This document shows positions 17,701-25,721 of a stretch of 64,000 bases of DNA, one piece after another; position 1 is the stretch's first letter; each line of letters opens with the position of its first letter. The translations under genes were made by a program, and so were the position numbers. The DNA is taken from positions 744,001 through 808,000 of the forward strand of contig CAVOHB010000009.1 of the NCBI GenBank assembly GCA_963695705.1, given 5' to 3'. Under the pieces are notes generated by a model, which did no database searches, was not told the origin of the DNA, and saw only the letters and a program-made list of their open reading frames with translations. Source of the DNA: JBKPNJ01 sp963695705. GTDB taxonomy: Bacteria > Actinomycetota > Actinomycetes > Propionibacteriales > Nocardioidaceae.

Positions 17701-18650
17701 CCGAGGGCAAGGACCTCGAGGCGCTGAGGCTGCAGCTCAAGCCCGTGGCACAGTCGCGGATCTCCGCTGCCGCGGCGCCGATCGAGCGGTCCGGGCTGCG
17801 TGAGTGGTCGATCGGGACCCTGCCACAGACGTACACGACCAGCGTGAACGGCCATCCGGTCACCGGCTACCCGGCGCTGGTCGACGAGGCAGACGCAGTG
17901 GCGGTACGCGTACTCGAGAACGAGCCCGAACAGCGCCGCGCCATGTGGCAGGGAACCCGGCGGCTGCTCAGGCTGGGACTGGGCTCGCAGCTACCGTGGA
18001 TCCAGGCCAATCTCGACAACACAGCCAAACTCGCCCTGGCCCACAACCCGCACGGCAGCGTCGGCGCGTTGCTCGACAACTGTGTCGGCTGCGCGGTCGA
18101 CCATCTGGTCGCGCTGCACGGCGGCCCGGCATGGGACGAACGAGCGTTCGCCGAGCTGGCCGGCCAGGTCCAGGCCGGGATCCGCGACGCGGTTCTCCAC
18201 GTGGTCACCCAGGTCGCCCGGGTTCTGGCGCTTGCTCAACAGGCCGAGCGAGAGCTCGCCGGAATCCGGGCTCTGGCGTTACTCGCCGGATTGGCCGATG
18301 TGCGGGCACAGCTGTCGTCGCTGGTGGCTCCAGGCTTCGTAACCGACGCAGGCTGGGATCGGCTAGCCGACCTCGCCCGCTATCTGCGCGCGATGCTCTA
18401 CCGGCTCCAGCGACTGCCGAGCGAGCCGGCCCGGGACGCGGAGCGGATGCGCCGGATCCGCCAGGCCCAACAGGCGTATGAGCGCACGCTGGACGCCGTG
18501 CGCCCGGGCAGAACCGTGCCGGAGGAGCTGCGCAACGTCCGCTGGCTGCTCGAGGAGTTCCGTGTCAGCCTCTTCGCGCAGCAGCTGGGCACGGCCACGC
18601 CGGTGTCGGAGAAACGGATCCTGCGCATCCTCGGCGACATCCGGTTATAG
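14712..18650 (+). CDS. hrpA: ATP-dependent RNA helicase HrpA
   Basis: A 1312-aa protein, the full HrpA length. The Walker A motif is 'GETGSGKTT' at about 100-108. DEAH is at 197-200 ('IIDEAHERSLN'). 'VTSATID' and the motif VI region 'QRKGRCGRTSDGICVRLY' follow. After the helicase core come the helicase-associated domains (HA2, OB fold) and the long HrpA-specific C-terminal domain. Such DExH helicases unwind RNA using ATP and have been linked to mRNA processing and ribosome rescue. The ATG at 14712 begins the conserved N-terminal helical part; the frame is open further upstream through the divergent promoter. It stands alone except for the small acetyltransferase-like ORF after it. Confidence 0.93.
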   Translation: MSRSSNASTAELRSRLPALMLRDERRLGRRLEGVRKMHGETQRRSAVDAITADIARAELRVANRRAAVPKISYPPELPVSQLRDEILAAIRGHQVVILAGETGSGKTTQLPKICLELGRGVRGMIGHTQPRRLAARTVAERIAEELDVPLGDAVGYTVRFTDHASDRTMVRLMTDGILLAEIQRDRALSAYDTLIIDEAHERSLNVDFILGYLKQLLPRRPDLKVIVTSATIDPARFSRHFDDAPVVEVSGRTYPVEVRYRPLSDEGRDDDSEDRPEDAQHAGPRDRTQAILEAVAELSAEGPGDVLVFLSGEREIRDTADALMQLQLPRTEVTPLYARLSAGEQHRVFQPHTGRRVVLATNVAETSLTVPGIKYVVDPGTARISRYSQRTKVQRLPIEPISQASANQRKGRCGRTSDGICVRLYSAEDYAARPAFTDPEILRTNLASVILAMTSLGLGDLASFPFLDAPDRRNIKDGVQLLHELGAMEADPKSTTRRLTPIGRRLAQIPLDPRLARMVLEADKHGCAREVMVIAAALSIQDPRERPAEKRQAADASHARFADPDSDFLAYLNLWNHLRDRQAALSSNQFRRLCRTEFLNYLRVREWQDVHGQLKQIMGTLGVSRNREPAKPDSIHIALLSGLLSHIGVYDGTKREYEGARNARFSIFPGSALFKKTPRWVMAGELVETSRLWARTVARIEPEWAEGLAPHLVRRSYSEPHWEKKRGAVMAFEKVTLYGLPIVTGRKLGFGQIDPVLSRELFIRHALVEGDWQTRHPFFHENRAMIEEVAELEDRVRRRDLLVDDETLFEFYDERIGPDVVSGVHFDTWWKKAFRSDPELLNFERSLLLREEAAEVDPDDHPEEWHADGLDLPISYAFEPGAEADGVTVELELADLGRVSAELFEWQIPGLREELVTALIRSLPKQLRRNFIPAPDRAREVLARLRPGESPLLEALSRELLRTTGVPVPLNAWQWDKVPQHLRVTFRVVGESGETMAEGKDLEALRLQLKPVAQSRISAAAAPIERSGLREWSIGTLPQTYTTSVNGHPVTGYPALVDEADAVAVRVLENEPEQRRAMWQGTRRLLRLGLGSQLPWIQANLDNTAKLALAHNPHGSVGALLDNCVGCAVDHLVALHGGPAWDERAFAELAGQVQAGIRDAVLHVVTQVARVLALAQQAERELAGIRALALLAGLADVRAQLSSLVAPGFVTDAGWDRLADLARYLRAMLYRLQRLPSEPARDAERMRRIRQAQQAYERTLDAVRPGRTVPEELRNVRWLLEEFRVSLFAQQLGTATPVSEKRILRILGDIRL

Positions 18651-18671
18651 GACCTCAGGAGGAGCGAACAG

Positions 18672-18890
18672 GTGCGAGACGCGTACGTCGGGGAGCTCCT
18701 CGTTGCCCGGAGCGCCGAGGGCCGCGGGGTCGGCCGGGCTCTGATGGCGCGAGCCGAGCAGTGGGGACGCGAACAGGGTCATGCCTACCTCACGGTCGAA
18801 ACCGGCGCGGCGAACGCACGTGCGAGGGCCTTCTACACCGGTCTCGGCTATCTCGACGAGGACGTCAGGCTGACCAAGCCGCTGCGCTGA
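18672..18890 (+). CDS. Half-length GNAT acetyltransferase-like protein
   Basis: A 72-aa product holding only the second half of a GNAT fold. The acetyl-CoA pyrophosphate loop is 'RGVGRALM' (R/QxxGxG/A) near residues 18-25, followed by the 'ARAFYTGLGY' helix typical of the GNAT C-terminus. Full GNAT proteins are about 140-180 aa. Yet it has a strong AGGAGGAGC ribosome site and a GTG start 21 bp after hrpA, so it looks translated. Either it is a 5'-truncated gene whose new start is fortuitous, or a real minimal GNAT. The substrate is unknown. Confidence 0.6.
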   Translation: MRDAYVGELLVARSAEGRGVGRALMARAEQWGREQGHAYLTVETGAANARARAFYTGLGYLDEDVRLTKPLR

Positions 18891-18900
18891 CTCGGCCGGC

Positions 18901-19443
18901 TCAGACGCAGACAAGCGGTCGGTGCGCTCCGGACGGCAGCTCCACCCTGATCGGGTCACCGGGCCGGATCTCGCCGTCGGACACCACGACCGCCATCACT
19001 CCGGCCAGCCGCTCGACGCTCCCCCGGGGGTCGCGTCTCAGCACCGCGCCGAGCAGACCCGGTTGGAACCGGTCGAGCTGGACGCACGGATTGCGAAGCC
19101 CGGTGACCTCGACAACCGCCTCGTTGCCGAGGTGAAGCATCGCGCCCGTCGACAGCCTGAGCAGGTCGATGCCGCGGGTCGTCACATTCTCCCCCATCTC
19201 ACCTGCTGCGACGCCGAAACCGGCTGTGCGAAGCTCGTCGTGCAGCTCTGCGTGAATCAGGTGCAGCTGACGAAGGTTCGGCTGACTGGGGTCCCGGGCG
19301 ACGCGTGAGCGATGCTGCACCGTCCGGCCGCCGTGAGCGTCGCCGGCGACACCGACGCCCGTGATGAGCCGGATGCTGTCCTTGCCGTCCTTGCCGAAAC
19401 TGTGCGTCGCGCTTGCGCTCACGGAGGTCACGACACCAGTCAT
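18901..19443 (-). CDS. MOSC-domain protein
   Basis: A 180-aa stand-alone MOSC (molybdenum cofactor sulfurase C-terminal) domain. Typical parts are 'GVGVAGDAHGG' and 'HLIHAELHDEL' near residues 30-75, 'GEMGENVTTRGIDLLRL', and 'EVTGLRNPCVQLD', which holds the family's key cysteine. MOSC proteins bind molybdenum or sulfur carriers, and stand-alone forms include YiiM-type N-hydroxylated-base reductases. No oxidoreductase partner is adjacent. It is 27 bp downstream of xylB on the same strand. Confidence 0.88.
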   Translation of the reverse strand: MTGVVTSVSASATHSFGKDGKDSIRLITGVGVAGDAHGGRTVQHRSRVARDPSQPNLRQLHLIHAELHDELRTAGFGVAAGEMGENVTTRGIDLLRLSTGAMLHLGNEAVVEVTGLRNPCVQLDRFQPGLLGAVLRRDPRGSVERLAGVMAVVVSDGEIRPGDPIRVELPSGAHRPLVCV

Positions 19444-19470
19444 TCGGCCCTCCTCCTTCGCGGCACGTGC

Positions 19471-20943
19471 CTACAGGTCGCCGCCGGCCAGCCTGTCACA
19501 CCAGCGTGCGTACGCCCTTTCCAGGCCGGCCGACGTGTGCGGCTCGATGTGGACCGGCTCGACCGGGATCCGCAGTGCCCGCCCCGTCCCGCGGGCGGCG
19601 AGCACGGCTGCTCCGATCGCGGATGCGCTGCGCAGGCCCACCCGGAGCACCGGCGCCGCCAGCGTGTCTGCGATCAGCTGCTGGACAAGCGGCTCGCGTC
19701 CGCCCCCACCGCTCAACAGCAGCGGTCCCCGCGGCGGCTGCCCGCTGAGCTCGACAGCCCGCCGCACCGAGAACGCCATGGCCTCGAATGCGGCTCTGGC
19801 CAGCTGTGAAGGCGTCGTGCTCTCGGTCAGCCCCAGCCAGGCGGCGCGCGAGGACGGACCGGCCAGGCCACCCCGCTCACCGGTCAGGAAGGGGACGAAG
19901 GACACGTCGCCGCTGCCGTCCTCGGCTGCCGCCGAATCGACGAAGTCCGGCCAGGACAGCGCCAACAGCTGCTGCACCCACGACAGGGCGAGCCCGGCGT
20001 TCTGCACCGCGACCATGACATACGAACCGCGTCCTGCGTCGGCATAGGTGTGTGACAGCGGGTCGACGCACGCAAGAACCTGCGCATCGGGACGAAGGAT
20101 CTGCGCGCCCGTGCCGAGGTTCACAACCAGCGGAGCCGACTCACCGATCTGCGTCGTCGCGGCGAGCGCGACCAGCGTCGCTGCCGTGTCAGCACAGCCG
20201 ACCACGACGGGCACGTCGGACGTACCGCCGGCCCGCTCGACCAGCCACCCCGTGGTACCCACCACACAGTCGGCCGGGCGAATGACCGGCAGCAGGTCCA
20301 CGTCGACGACGCCGCCGACGCCCTCGGCCCAGTCGTCGCTGACCATGTCCCACAGCAGCGTGCCTGAGGCATCGCTGCGATCGGTGCAGCCGTGCCGATC
20401 ACCAGGATCGCTGCCGCCACGGCCGGTGAGGACGGAGCGAAGGTAGTCCTTGGGCAGCAGAACGGTTGCCGCGGCCTCCAGGCGCTCCGGCTCGTTGCGC
20501 GCAAGCCAGGCGAGCACCGGGCCCGTCATCCCGGGAACCAGCGGGTTGGCCAGCCGTGCCCGCTGGGTGCGTGGCATCGACCGCCACAGGTCGAGCTCGG
20601 CGTTCGCGCGGCGATCGGGCCACAGCACCGCACTCCGCACCGGCCGCCCGGCCGGGTCGACCAGGACCGTCCCGTGCATCTGCCCCGTGACACCCACGCC
20701 ACGCAGAGTGAGTTCCTGCAGCTGACGTGCAATCGACCTCGCAGCTCGCTCCAGCGCCCGTACCCAGGCGGCTGGGTCCGTCTCGGCCCAGCCTGGCTGC
20801 GGTGCAGTCACGTCGTACGCCGCCTCTGACTCCGCGACGACGAGGCCGTCGGCTCCGACCAGGGCTAGCTTGAGGCCGCTGGTGCCCAGGTCGATGCCCA
20901 GATAGCCGATCCTGTCCGCAGGCATGTCACGCGGTTGCGGCAT
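19471..20943 (-). CDS. xylB: Xylulokinase (FGGY-family carbohydrate kinase)
   Basis: A 490-aa FGGY kinase that would phosphorylate D-xylulose. The N-terminal phosphate loop is 'LGIDLGTSGLKLALV'. 'GVTGQMHGTVLVD' and 'AVLWPDRRANAEL' are typical of xylulokinases, and the catalytic aspartate lies in 'VVGCADTAATLVA'. 'LLLSGGGGREPLVQQLIAD' is the C-terminal adenosine motif. ATG at 20943 and ATG at 20925 are both possible starts. No xylose isomerase or sugar transporter is nearby, so the sugar is inferred from family only. Confidence 0.85.
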   Translation of the reverse strand: MPQPRDMPADRIGYLGIDLGTSGLKLALVGADGLVVAESEAAYDVTAPQPGWAETDPAAWVRALERAARSIARQLQELTLRGVGVTGQMHGTVLVDPAGRPVRSAVLWPDRRANAELDLWRSMPRTQRARLANPLVPGMTGPVLAWLARNEPERLEAAATVLLPKDYLRSVLTGRGGSDPGDRHGCTDRSDASGTLLWDMVSDDWAEGVGGVVDVDLLPVIRPADCVVGTTGWLVERAGGTSDVPVVVGCADTAATLVALAATTQIGESAPLVVNLGTGAQILRPDAQVLACVDPLSHTYADAGRGSYVMVAVQNAGLALSWVQQLLALSWPDFVDSAAAEDGSGDVSFVPFLTGERGGLAGPSSRAAWLGLTESTTPSQLARAAFEAMAFSVRRAVELSGQPPRGPLLLSGGGGREPLVQQLIADTLAAPVLRVGLRSASAIGAAVLAARGTGRALRIPVEPVHIEPHTSAGLERAYARWCDRLAGGDL

Positions 20944-20977
20944 GTCCCGTCCCGTTCAGCCGGTCACGCGTGCCGGC

Positions 20978-21829
20978 TCAGCGGGTGACGGAGCTGGCCG
21001 CCGTGATGTGACGCGACGGTGGGGTGATGGCACGCGGGAGATAGGGCGTCAGGGAGTCCCGACGGTGAATGGCCAGGGCGAACACCACCAGGGCCGAGCC
21101 GACAACGCCGTCGAGCCAGTAGTGGTTGGCCGTGACCACCACGACGAACAAGGTGACGATCGGGTGCAGCGCGAACAGCCAGCTCCAGCGTGACTCGATC
21201 GACGAGATCAGCGCGATCGCGACCAGCAGCGCCCAGCCGACGTGCAGACTCGGCATTGCGGCGAACTGGTTGGTGAGCCCGGCGACACCGGGTGCGTCGT
21301 AGACCGACTGCCCGAACTTCTCGGCGGCATCGATGAATCCTTGCGCCCCGAGCATCCTCGGCGGTGCGAGCGGGTAGACGAACTCGATCACCAGTCCAAG
21401 CCCTGTTGCCGTCACGAGCGCGCGACGGGCCCAGAGGTAGTGCAGCGGGTGGTAGAAGAACAGCCAGACCAAAGTCAGGATGGTCATCGGGAAGTGCATG
21501 GACGCGTAGTAGACGTTGGCGGCCTGGACGACGCCGGAGTATGCGGTGAGGAACCACTGTTGCAGCGCGGCCTCGTTCGGCAGGTACAACCAGCGCTCGA
21601 TGCCCAGCACCGTCTGGGCGTGGTGGAAGGCCATGCCCACATGTCGGGCCGCGATGTAGCGGCCGACGTCGTAGAGGAACAGCATGCCCACGAACAGCAC
21701 AGCCTCGTGCCGCAGCCGATAGAGTTGAGCGCGCCTCGATGATGCGTGCTGCGGGGTCGGCACGAAGAGCGGTTGCAAGCGCACCGTACGGGCGTCACGC
21801 CCGCCGTTCACCACATCCGACAACGTCAC
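20978..21829 (-). CDS. PAP2-superfamily membrane protein (inositolphosphotransferase-like)
   Basis: A 283-aa protein with five to six membrane segments and the PAP2 catalytic motifs: 'QFAAMPSLHVGWAL' (SLH motif) and 'TANHYWLDGVVGS' (HxxxD motif). This arrangement matches the actinobacterial 'phosphatase PAP2 / aureobasidin-resistance-like' family that acts on lipid phosphates or transfers inositol phosphate. The substrate is not known. The 258-bp gap upstream carries unusually AT-rich patches likely to be its promoter. Confidence 0.85.
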   Translation of the reverse strand: MTLSDVVNGGRDARTVRLQPLFVPTPQHASSRRAQLYRLRHEAVLFVGMLFLYDVGRYIAARHVGMAFHHAQTVLGIERWLYLPNEAALQQWFLTAYSGVVQAANVYYASMHFPMTILTLVWLFFYHPLHYLWARRALVTATGLGLVIEFVYPLAPPRMLGAQGFIDAAEKFGQSVYDAPGVAGLTNQFAAMPSLHVGWALLVAIALISSIESRWSWLFALHPIVTLFVVVVTANHYWLDGVVGSALVVFALAIHRRDSLTPYLPRAITPPSRHITAASSVTR

Positions 21830-21897
21830 GACCCTGCTCCAACCTCATCCGGGCTTCTGGTAGGGGGAACAACCCGGTCTCGGGAATTATTGCCTGA

Positions 21898-21923
21898 CCT
21901 GAGCATGACCTAACTTACTCAGG
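21898..21923. promoter_or_regulatory. CCTGAG/CTCAGG dyad upstream of the PAP2 gene
   Basis: CCTGAG (21898-21903) and CTCAGG (21918-21923) form 6-bp inverted arms around a 14-bp AT-richer centre. It lies 70-95 bp upstream of the PAP2 start in an AT-rich patch. It may be an operator; no matching regulator is adjacent. Confidence 0.3.
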
Positions 21924-22087
21924 CCCGCCGACAGCGGGCGCGACCGACGGCCCCGTGCGTGTTCGGCACGACACCACGCATGACATCACGTCGGGGGCGC
22001 AACTTTCAACCAGGTTTATAGGTCACACCCCGTATTTGGCGACTCGTTCGCGCGCGCCTCAGGCGCCTGCCCGCCGCTGCCCGCCAC

Positions 22088-23017
22088 TCAGATGAGCCCC
22101 TTGTCCGTGAGGTACTGCTTCGCGACGTCGGAGACGCTCTGCTTGTCGACGTCGATCTTGGTGACCACCGAGACCAGGTCGGCGGAGGTCAATGTGGCCA
22201 GGAGCTTGTTGAGCGCCGCGGTGATCTCGGGAGTGACGGCGTCACTGCGGATCAGGGCCGTGACGTTCTCAGCCGGCGACAGATGCTTTGGGTCCTGCAG
22301 GATCACGAACCCCTCGTCCTTCACCACGGGCTGGGTGCTGAAGAACTCCCCGATCTGGATGTCGCCGCTCTTGATCGCCTTCAGCGTGAGTGGCCCGCCG
22401 GCGTCGAGCGGCTTGAAGTCCAGGTCGGCGCCGTACAGGTCCTTCAACCCGACAAGTCCGGTGGTGCGCGCCCGGAACTCGGGAGCGGCTCCGACGGTTA
22501 GCTGGTCGCTGATCCCGGCGAGTTGACTGAGCGAGTGCAGGTTGTACTTGGCTGCCGTCTCCTTGGTGACGACCAGAACGTCGTTGTCCGCCGCGGGCGA
22601 CGTGTCGAGTACTTCCAGCCCATCGGGGAGCGCGCTCTTGAGAGCGTTCTCGACATCAGCCTTTGCGGTGACACCGGCATCGGGGTTGTAGAAGGCCAGC
22701 AGGCTGCCGATGTACTCGGGCAGCAGATCGACAGACCCATCTTCGATCGCGCCGAGATAGACCTCACGGGCACCGATGTTGAGCTTGCGGCTGACCGTGA
22801 TGCCCTTGGACTCCAGCAGCTGGGCGCACATCTCGCCCAGGACGATCGACTCGGTGAAGTTGCCTGAGCCGACGGTGACTGTCTTGGTGGTGGAGTCGCC
22901 GGAGGACGAGCTGTCATCTCCGCCGAACAGCCCGCACGAGGCGGTGAGGCAGACCATCGCCACCGCAGCGACGGCCAGCCGGACCCGACGGCCGAGGGCC
23001 AGGTGTGTCTCGAGCAC
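22088..23017 (-). CDS. Glycine betaine/choline-type ABC transporter substrate-binding lipoprotein
   Basis: A 309-aa lipoprotein. The signal peptide ends in the lipobox 'LTASC', giving lipidated Cys28. The mature part matches the OpuAC/OsmX (QAT) binding-protein family: 'VGSGNFTESIVLGEMCAQLLE', 'LLPEYIGSLLAFYN' and 'IGEFFSTQPVVKDEGF'. It captures quaternary ammonium osmoprotectants outside the membrane and delivers them to the two permeases. It is the last gene of the four-gene minus-strand operon ATPase-permease-permease-binding protein. Confidence 0.92.
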   Translation of the reverse strand: MLETHLALGRRVRLAVAAVAMVCLTASCGLFGGDDSSSSGDSTTKTVTVGSGNFTESIVLGEMCAQLLESKGITVSRKLNIGAREVYLGAIEDGSVDLLPEYIGSLLAFYNPDAGVTAKADVENALKSALPDGLEVLDTSPAADNDVLVVTKETAAKYNLHSLSQLAGISDQLTVGAAPEFRARTTGLVGLKDLYGADLDFKPLDAGGPLTLKAIKSGDIQIGEFFSTQPVVKDEGFVILQDPKHLSPAENVTALIRSDAVTPEITAALNKLLATLTSADLVSVVTKIDVDKQSVSDVAKQYLTDKGLI

Positions 23018-23044
23018 TGTGAGCTCCCAGGTGGTGTGGTGTCG

Positions 23045-23803
23045 TTACGTAGACGATGCCGCAACGACCGGTTCGGTCTCATCCTTGCGTGTGCGTGTCG
23101 CCGCCTTCCCGGTCACCCCCGGGGAGACGACGGTCCGGATCAACAGTCCGAACAGGACGTCGACGACGACAGCCAGCCCCGCGACCAGGACGGCGCCGAC
23201 CGCCATCTGGCCGTAGTCCCGGATGCTGACGCCGTCGATCAGGAACCTGCCCAGCCCGCCGAGTGCGACATAGGCGGCAATGGTGGCCGTGGCGATGACC
23301 TGCAGGGTCGCGCTGCGCAATCCGGAGAGGACGAGCGGGAGCGCGACCGGAACCTCGACCTGCCTGAGGATCTGGCCCTCGCTGAGGCCCATCCCGCGGG
23401 CGGCATCCTTCGTGGACGACTCGACCGCCTGGATCCCGGCGTAGGTCGCCGTGAGGATCGGCGGCACGGCGAGGACGACCAGGGCGACGAGCACGGGAAA
23501 CAGGCCGATGCCCCTCCAGGTGACCACCAGCACGAGCAGGCCGAGGGTCGGGATAGCCCGGGCGGCGTTGCCGATGTTGATGGCGAGGAATGCGCCCCGG
23601 CCGGTGTGCCCGATCAGCATCCCCAGCGGGAGCGCGATCAGCGCGGCGATGCCCACCGCGAGCACGGTGTATTCGATGTGCTCGAGGAGGCGCTGTGGGA
23701 TGCCGCTGTCACCGCTCCAGTTGGCGGGCGTGGTGACGAACTCGCGGAACTTGTTGACGATGTCGTAGTTGGTGGCGGCGACGACCTTCTCGGTGGAGCT
23801 CAT
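23045..23803 (-). CDS. Osmoprotectant ABC transporter permease (second)
   Basis: A 252-aa inner-membrane permease of the ProW/OpuCB type with about six helices. The coupling (EAA-like) loop reads 'AARGMGLSEGQILRQVEVP', where the ATPase docks. The N-terminal 40 residues before the first helix form a periplasmic or amphipathic part common in these permeases. The ATG at 23803 overlaps the stop of the preceding permease as ATGA. With its partner it forms the membrane channel for betaine/choline-type solutes. Confidence 0.9.
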   Translation of the reverse strand: MSSTEKVVAATNYDIVNKFREFVTTPANWSGDSGIPQRLLEHIEYTVLAVGIAALIALPLGMLIGHTGRGAFLAINIGNAARAIPTLGLLVLVVTWRGIGLFPVLVALVVLAVPPILTATYAGIQAVESSTKDAARGMGLSEGQILRQVEVPVALPLVLSGLRSATLQVIATATIAAYVALGGLGRFLIDGVSIRDYGQMAVGAVLVAGLAVVVDVLFGLLIRTVVSPGVTGKAATRTRKDETEPVVAASST

Positions 23804-24456
23804 CGTGCCCGGCCCAACCGGGTCCAGGGGGTCGCGATCCACTGCAGGAGGACGAGGACGGCGTCTGCGGTCAGCGCGAGCAGCACCGACAGGACCACGC
23901 CCGCGATGATGGGGTTGGTGTCGCCGATCTGGAACCCCCTGGTGAAAAGCTCTCCGAGCCCGCCCACTCCGATGAGCGCGCCCACGCTGACCAGGCTCAC
24001 GTTCGCCACGGTCGCCACCCGGAGTCCGGCCATGATCACAGGGACCGCGATGGGGAGGTCTACGCCGCCGAGCCTGCGCAGCGGCCCGTACCCCAGCGCG
24101 ATCGCGGCGATCCGGACGTGCTCCGGGACCGAGCTGAGACCGTCTATGACGCTGCGCAGCAGCAGCGCAACCGTGTAGATGGTCAGCGCGACGACGATGT
24201 TGACCCTGTCGAGGATGCCGGTACCGAGTATCGGCGGCAGCAGTAGGAACACCGCGAGTGAAGGGATCGTGTACAGGACTCCCGTGATGGCCAGCAGCGG
24301 CGTCGCCAGCCGGGGTCGTGCGCTGGCCAGCCAACCCAGCGGCAGCGCGATCGCCAGACCCAGCACAATGGGAATGATCGCCAGGAAGATGTGCTCTCGC
24401 AGCAGCCGCAGGATCTCGCTGGAGTTGTCGTCGAGGTAGCTGAGGAAGTCGTTCAA
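23800..24456 (-). CDS. Osmoprotectant ABC transporter permease (first)
   Basis: A 218-aa permease of the OpuCB/OpuCD type with about six helices and a coupling loop 'IAAIALGYGPLRRLGGVDLP'. 'ITGVLYTIPSLAVFLLLPP' is a family-typical membrane stretch. The start is a TTG at 24456 that overlaps the upstream ATPase stop as TTGA, so translation is probably coupled; no ATG fits. Its stop in turn overlaps the next permease's ATG. Confidence 0.9.
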   Translation of the reverse strand: MNDFLSYLDDNSSEILRLLREHIFLAIIPIVLGLAIALPLGWLASARPRLATPLLAITGVLYTIPSLAVFLLLPPILGTGILDRVNIVVALTIYTVALLLRSVIDGLSSVPEHVRIAAIALGYGPLRRLGGVDLPIAVPVIMAGLRVATVANVSLVSVGALIGVGGLGELFTRGFQIGDTNPIIAGVVLSVLLALTADAVLVLLQWIATPWTRLGRAR

Positions 24457-25424
24457 GCCGCACCAGCGTGCTTCTTGACGACGTACTCGCTGATCTCGCC
24501 CTGGGTGATCTCTCCGATCGGCTTTCCCTCGTCGTCGACGCAGACCGCGCGCCCGTCGGAGGACGTGAGCGCGGCGTCGAGCGCGGCCCGCAGCGAGCCG
24601 CTGCGAGGGAATGTCCGGACGGCATCGCCGTCCAGCCCGCCCGTGTCAACCGGCCGCAGTGGAAGGTCTGCGGCGGGCAGGAAGCCCAGGGCCCGATAGC
24701 CGCGGTCCCGGCCGATGAACTCCTCGACGAAGTCGTTGGCGGGGTTGCTCAGCAGGTGGGCCGGTGAGTCGAGCTGCGAGAGGTGTCCACCGACCTCGAG
24801 GACGGCGACCTTGTCACCGAGCTTGACGGCCTCGTCGATGTCGTGGGTGACGAACACGATCGTCTTGCCGAGTTCCTGCTGCAGGCGCAGGAACTCGTCC
24901 TGCAGGCTGGCCCGGACGATCGGGTCGACGGCACTGAACGGCTCGTCCATCAGCATCACCGGCGGGTCCGCTGCCAGCGCCCGGGCGACGCCGACGCGCT
25001 GCTGCTGGCCGCCGGATAGCTGGACGGGATAACGCTTGGCCATCGCCGGCGGCAGCCCGACCCGCTCGATGAGTTCCCGCCCGCGTGCCTCCGCCTTCGA
25101 CTTGTCCCAGCCGAGCAGTCGCGGAACCGTGGTGATGTTGGCGAGCACGGTCCGGTGCGGGAAGAGGCCGGCCGCCTGGATGACGTAGCCGATCCCCCGG
25201 CGCAGCTTCACCGCGTCGACGGAGGCGATGTCGTCACCGTCGACCAGGATCTGGCCAGATGTGACGTCGATGGTCCGGTTGATCATCCGCAGCGAGGTGG
25301 TCTTGCCGCAGCCCGACGGACCGACCAGCACGGTGATCTCTCCGGTCTCGGCCACCAGGCTGAGGTCGTCGACCGCCACAGTGCCATCGGGATAGCGCTT
25401 GGTGACATTGCGGAACTCGATCAC
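24453..25424 (-). CDS. Osmoprotectant ABC transporter ATP-binding protein
   Basis: A 323-aa ATPase of the ProV/OpuCA family. Walker A is 'GPSGCGKTT', the signature is 'LSGGQQQRVGVARALA', and Walker B is 'VMLMDEPFSAVD'. A C-terminal extension of about 80 residues contains one CBS-like half ('SSDGRAVCVDDEGKPIGEI'), the part that senses ionic strength in related transporters; only one such half is clear. The GTG at 25424 gives the usual family start ('VIEFRNVTKRYPDG'). It is the first gene of the operon and lies next to a three-unit repeat array upstream. Confidence 0.92.
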   Translation of the reverse strand: MIEFRNVTKRYPDGTVAVDDLSLVAETGEITVLVGPSGCGKTTSLRMINRTIDVTSGQILVDGDDIASVDAVKLRRGIGYVIQAAGLFPHRTVLANITTVPRLLGWDKSKAEARGRELIERVGLPPAMAKRYPVQLSGGQQQRVGVARALAADPPVMLMDEPFSAVDPIVRASLQDEFLRLQQELGKTIVFVTHDIDEAVKLGDKVAVLEVGGHLSQLDSPAHLLSNPANDFVEEFIGRDRGYRALGFLPAADLPLRPVDTGGLDGDAVRTFPRSGSLRAALDAALTSSDGRAVCVDDEGKPIGEITQGEISEYVVKKHAGAA

Positions 25425-25721
25425 AACGACCCCTTGCGCGCCGGTGGTCGGACAATTCGATGATGGTACGCACATATCTCCGACACTGCGGATCTGCGAT
25501 CAGGTGTTCCCCGATCGCAACCCTTCCGTGGCCGCCCGCAACGAGCGGGCTCGCGGAACGGTCGACCCGGGCCCCGGTGGCGACCGACCCGGTTTGTCGA
25601 CACGATGTGCTCGTCGACGAAAGTGTCGATGTCATCGTCGACGAAACGTCGATGATCGTCGACGAAACGTCGAGCCGTATCTCGAGTGAGGTGTGCGCCA
25701 GGTGGCGCTGTGTGAAGGGGC
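25425..25721. other. 297-bp divergent gap between betaine operon and peptide deformylase
   Basis: It holds the promoters of both divergent genes and a set of TCGTCGACGA repeats at 25611-25677. No gene is convincing. The in-frame translation across the repeats on the minus strand is repetitive and looks fortuitous. Confidence 0.55.
25611..25677. promoter_or_regulatory. Three-unit array of the palindrome TCGTCGACGA
   Basis: The perfect palindrome TCGTCGACGA occurs at 25611-25620, 25635-25644 and 25656-25665. Each is followed by AAA(G/C)GTCGA-like sequence, giving spacings of 24 and 21 bp. A degenerate GTCGAC core lies at 25596-25601. Repeated palindromes about two helical turns apart between divergent promoters suggest a cooperative operator for the osmoprotectant operon and/or def. 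Confidence 0.55.
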
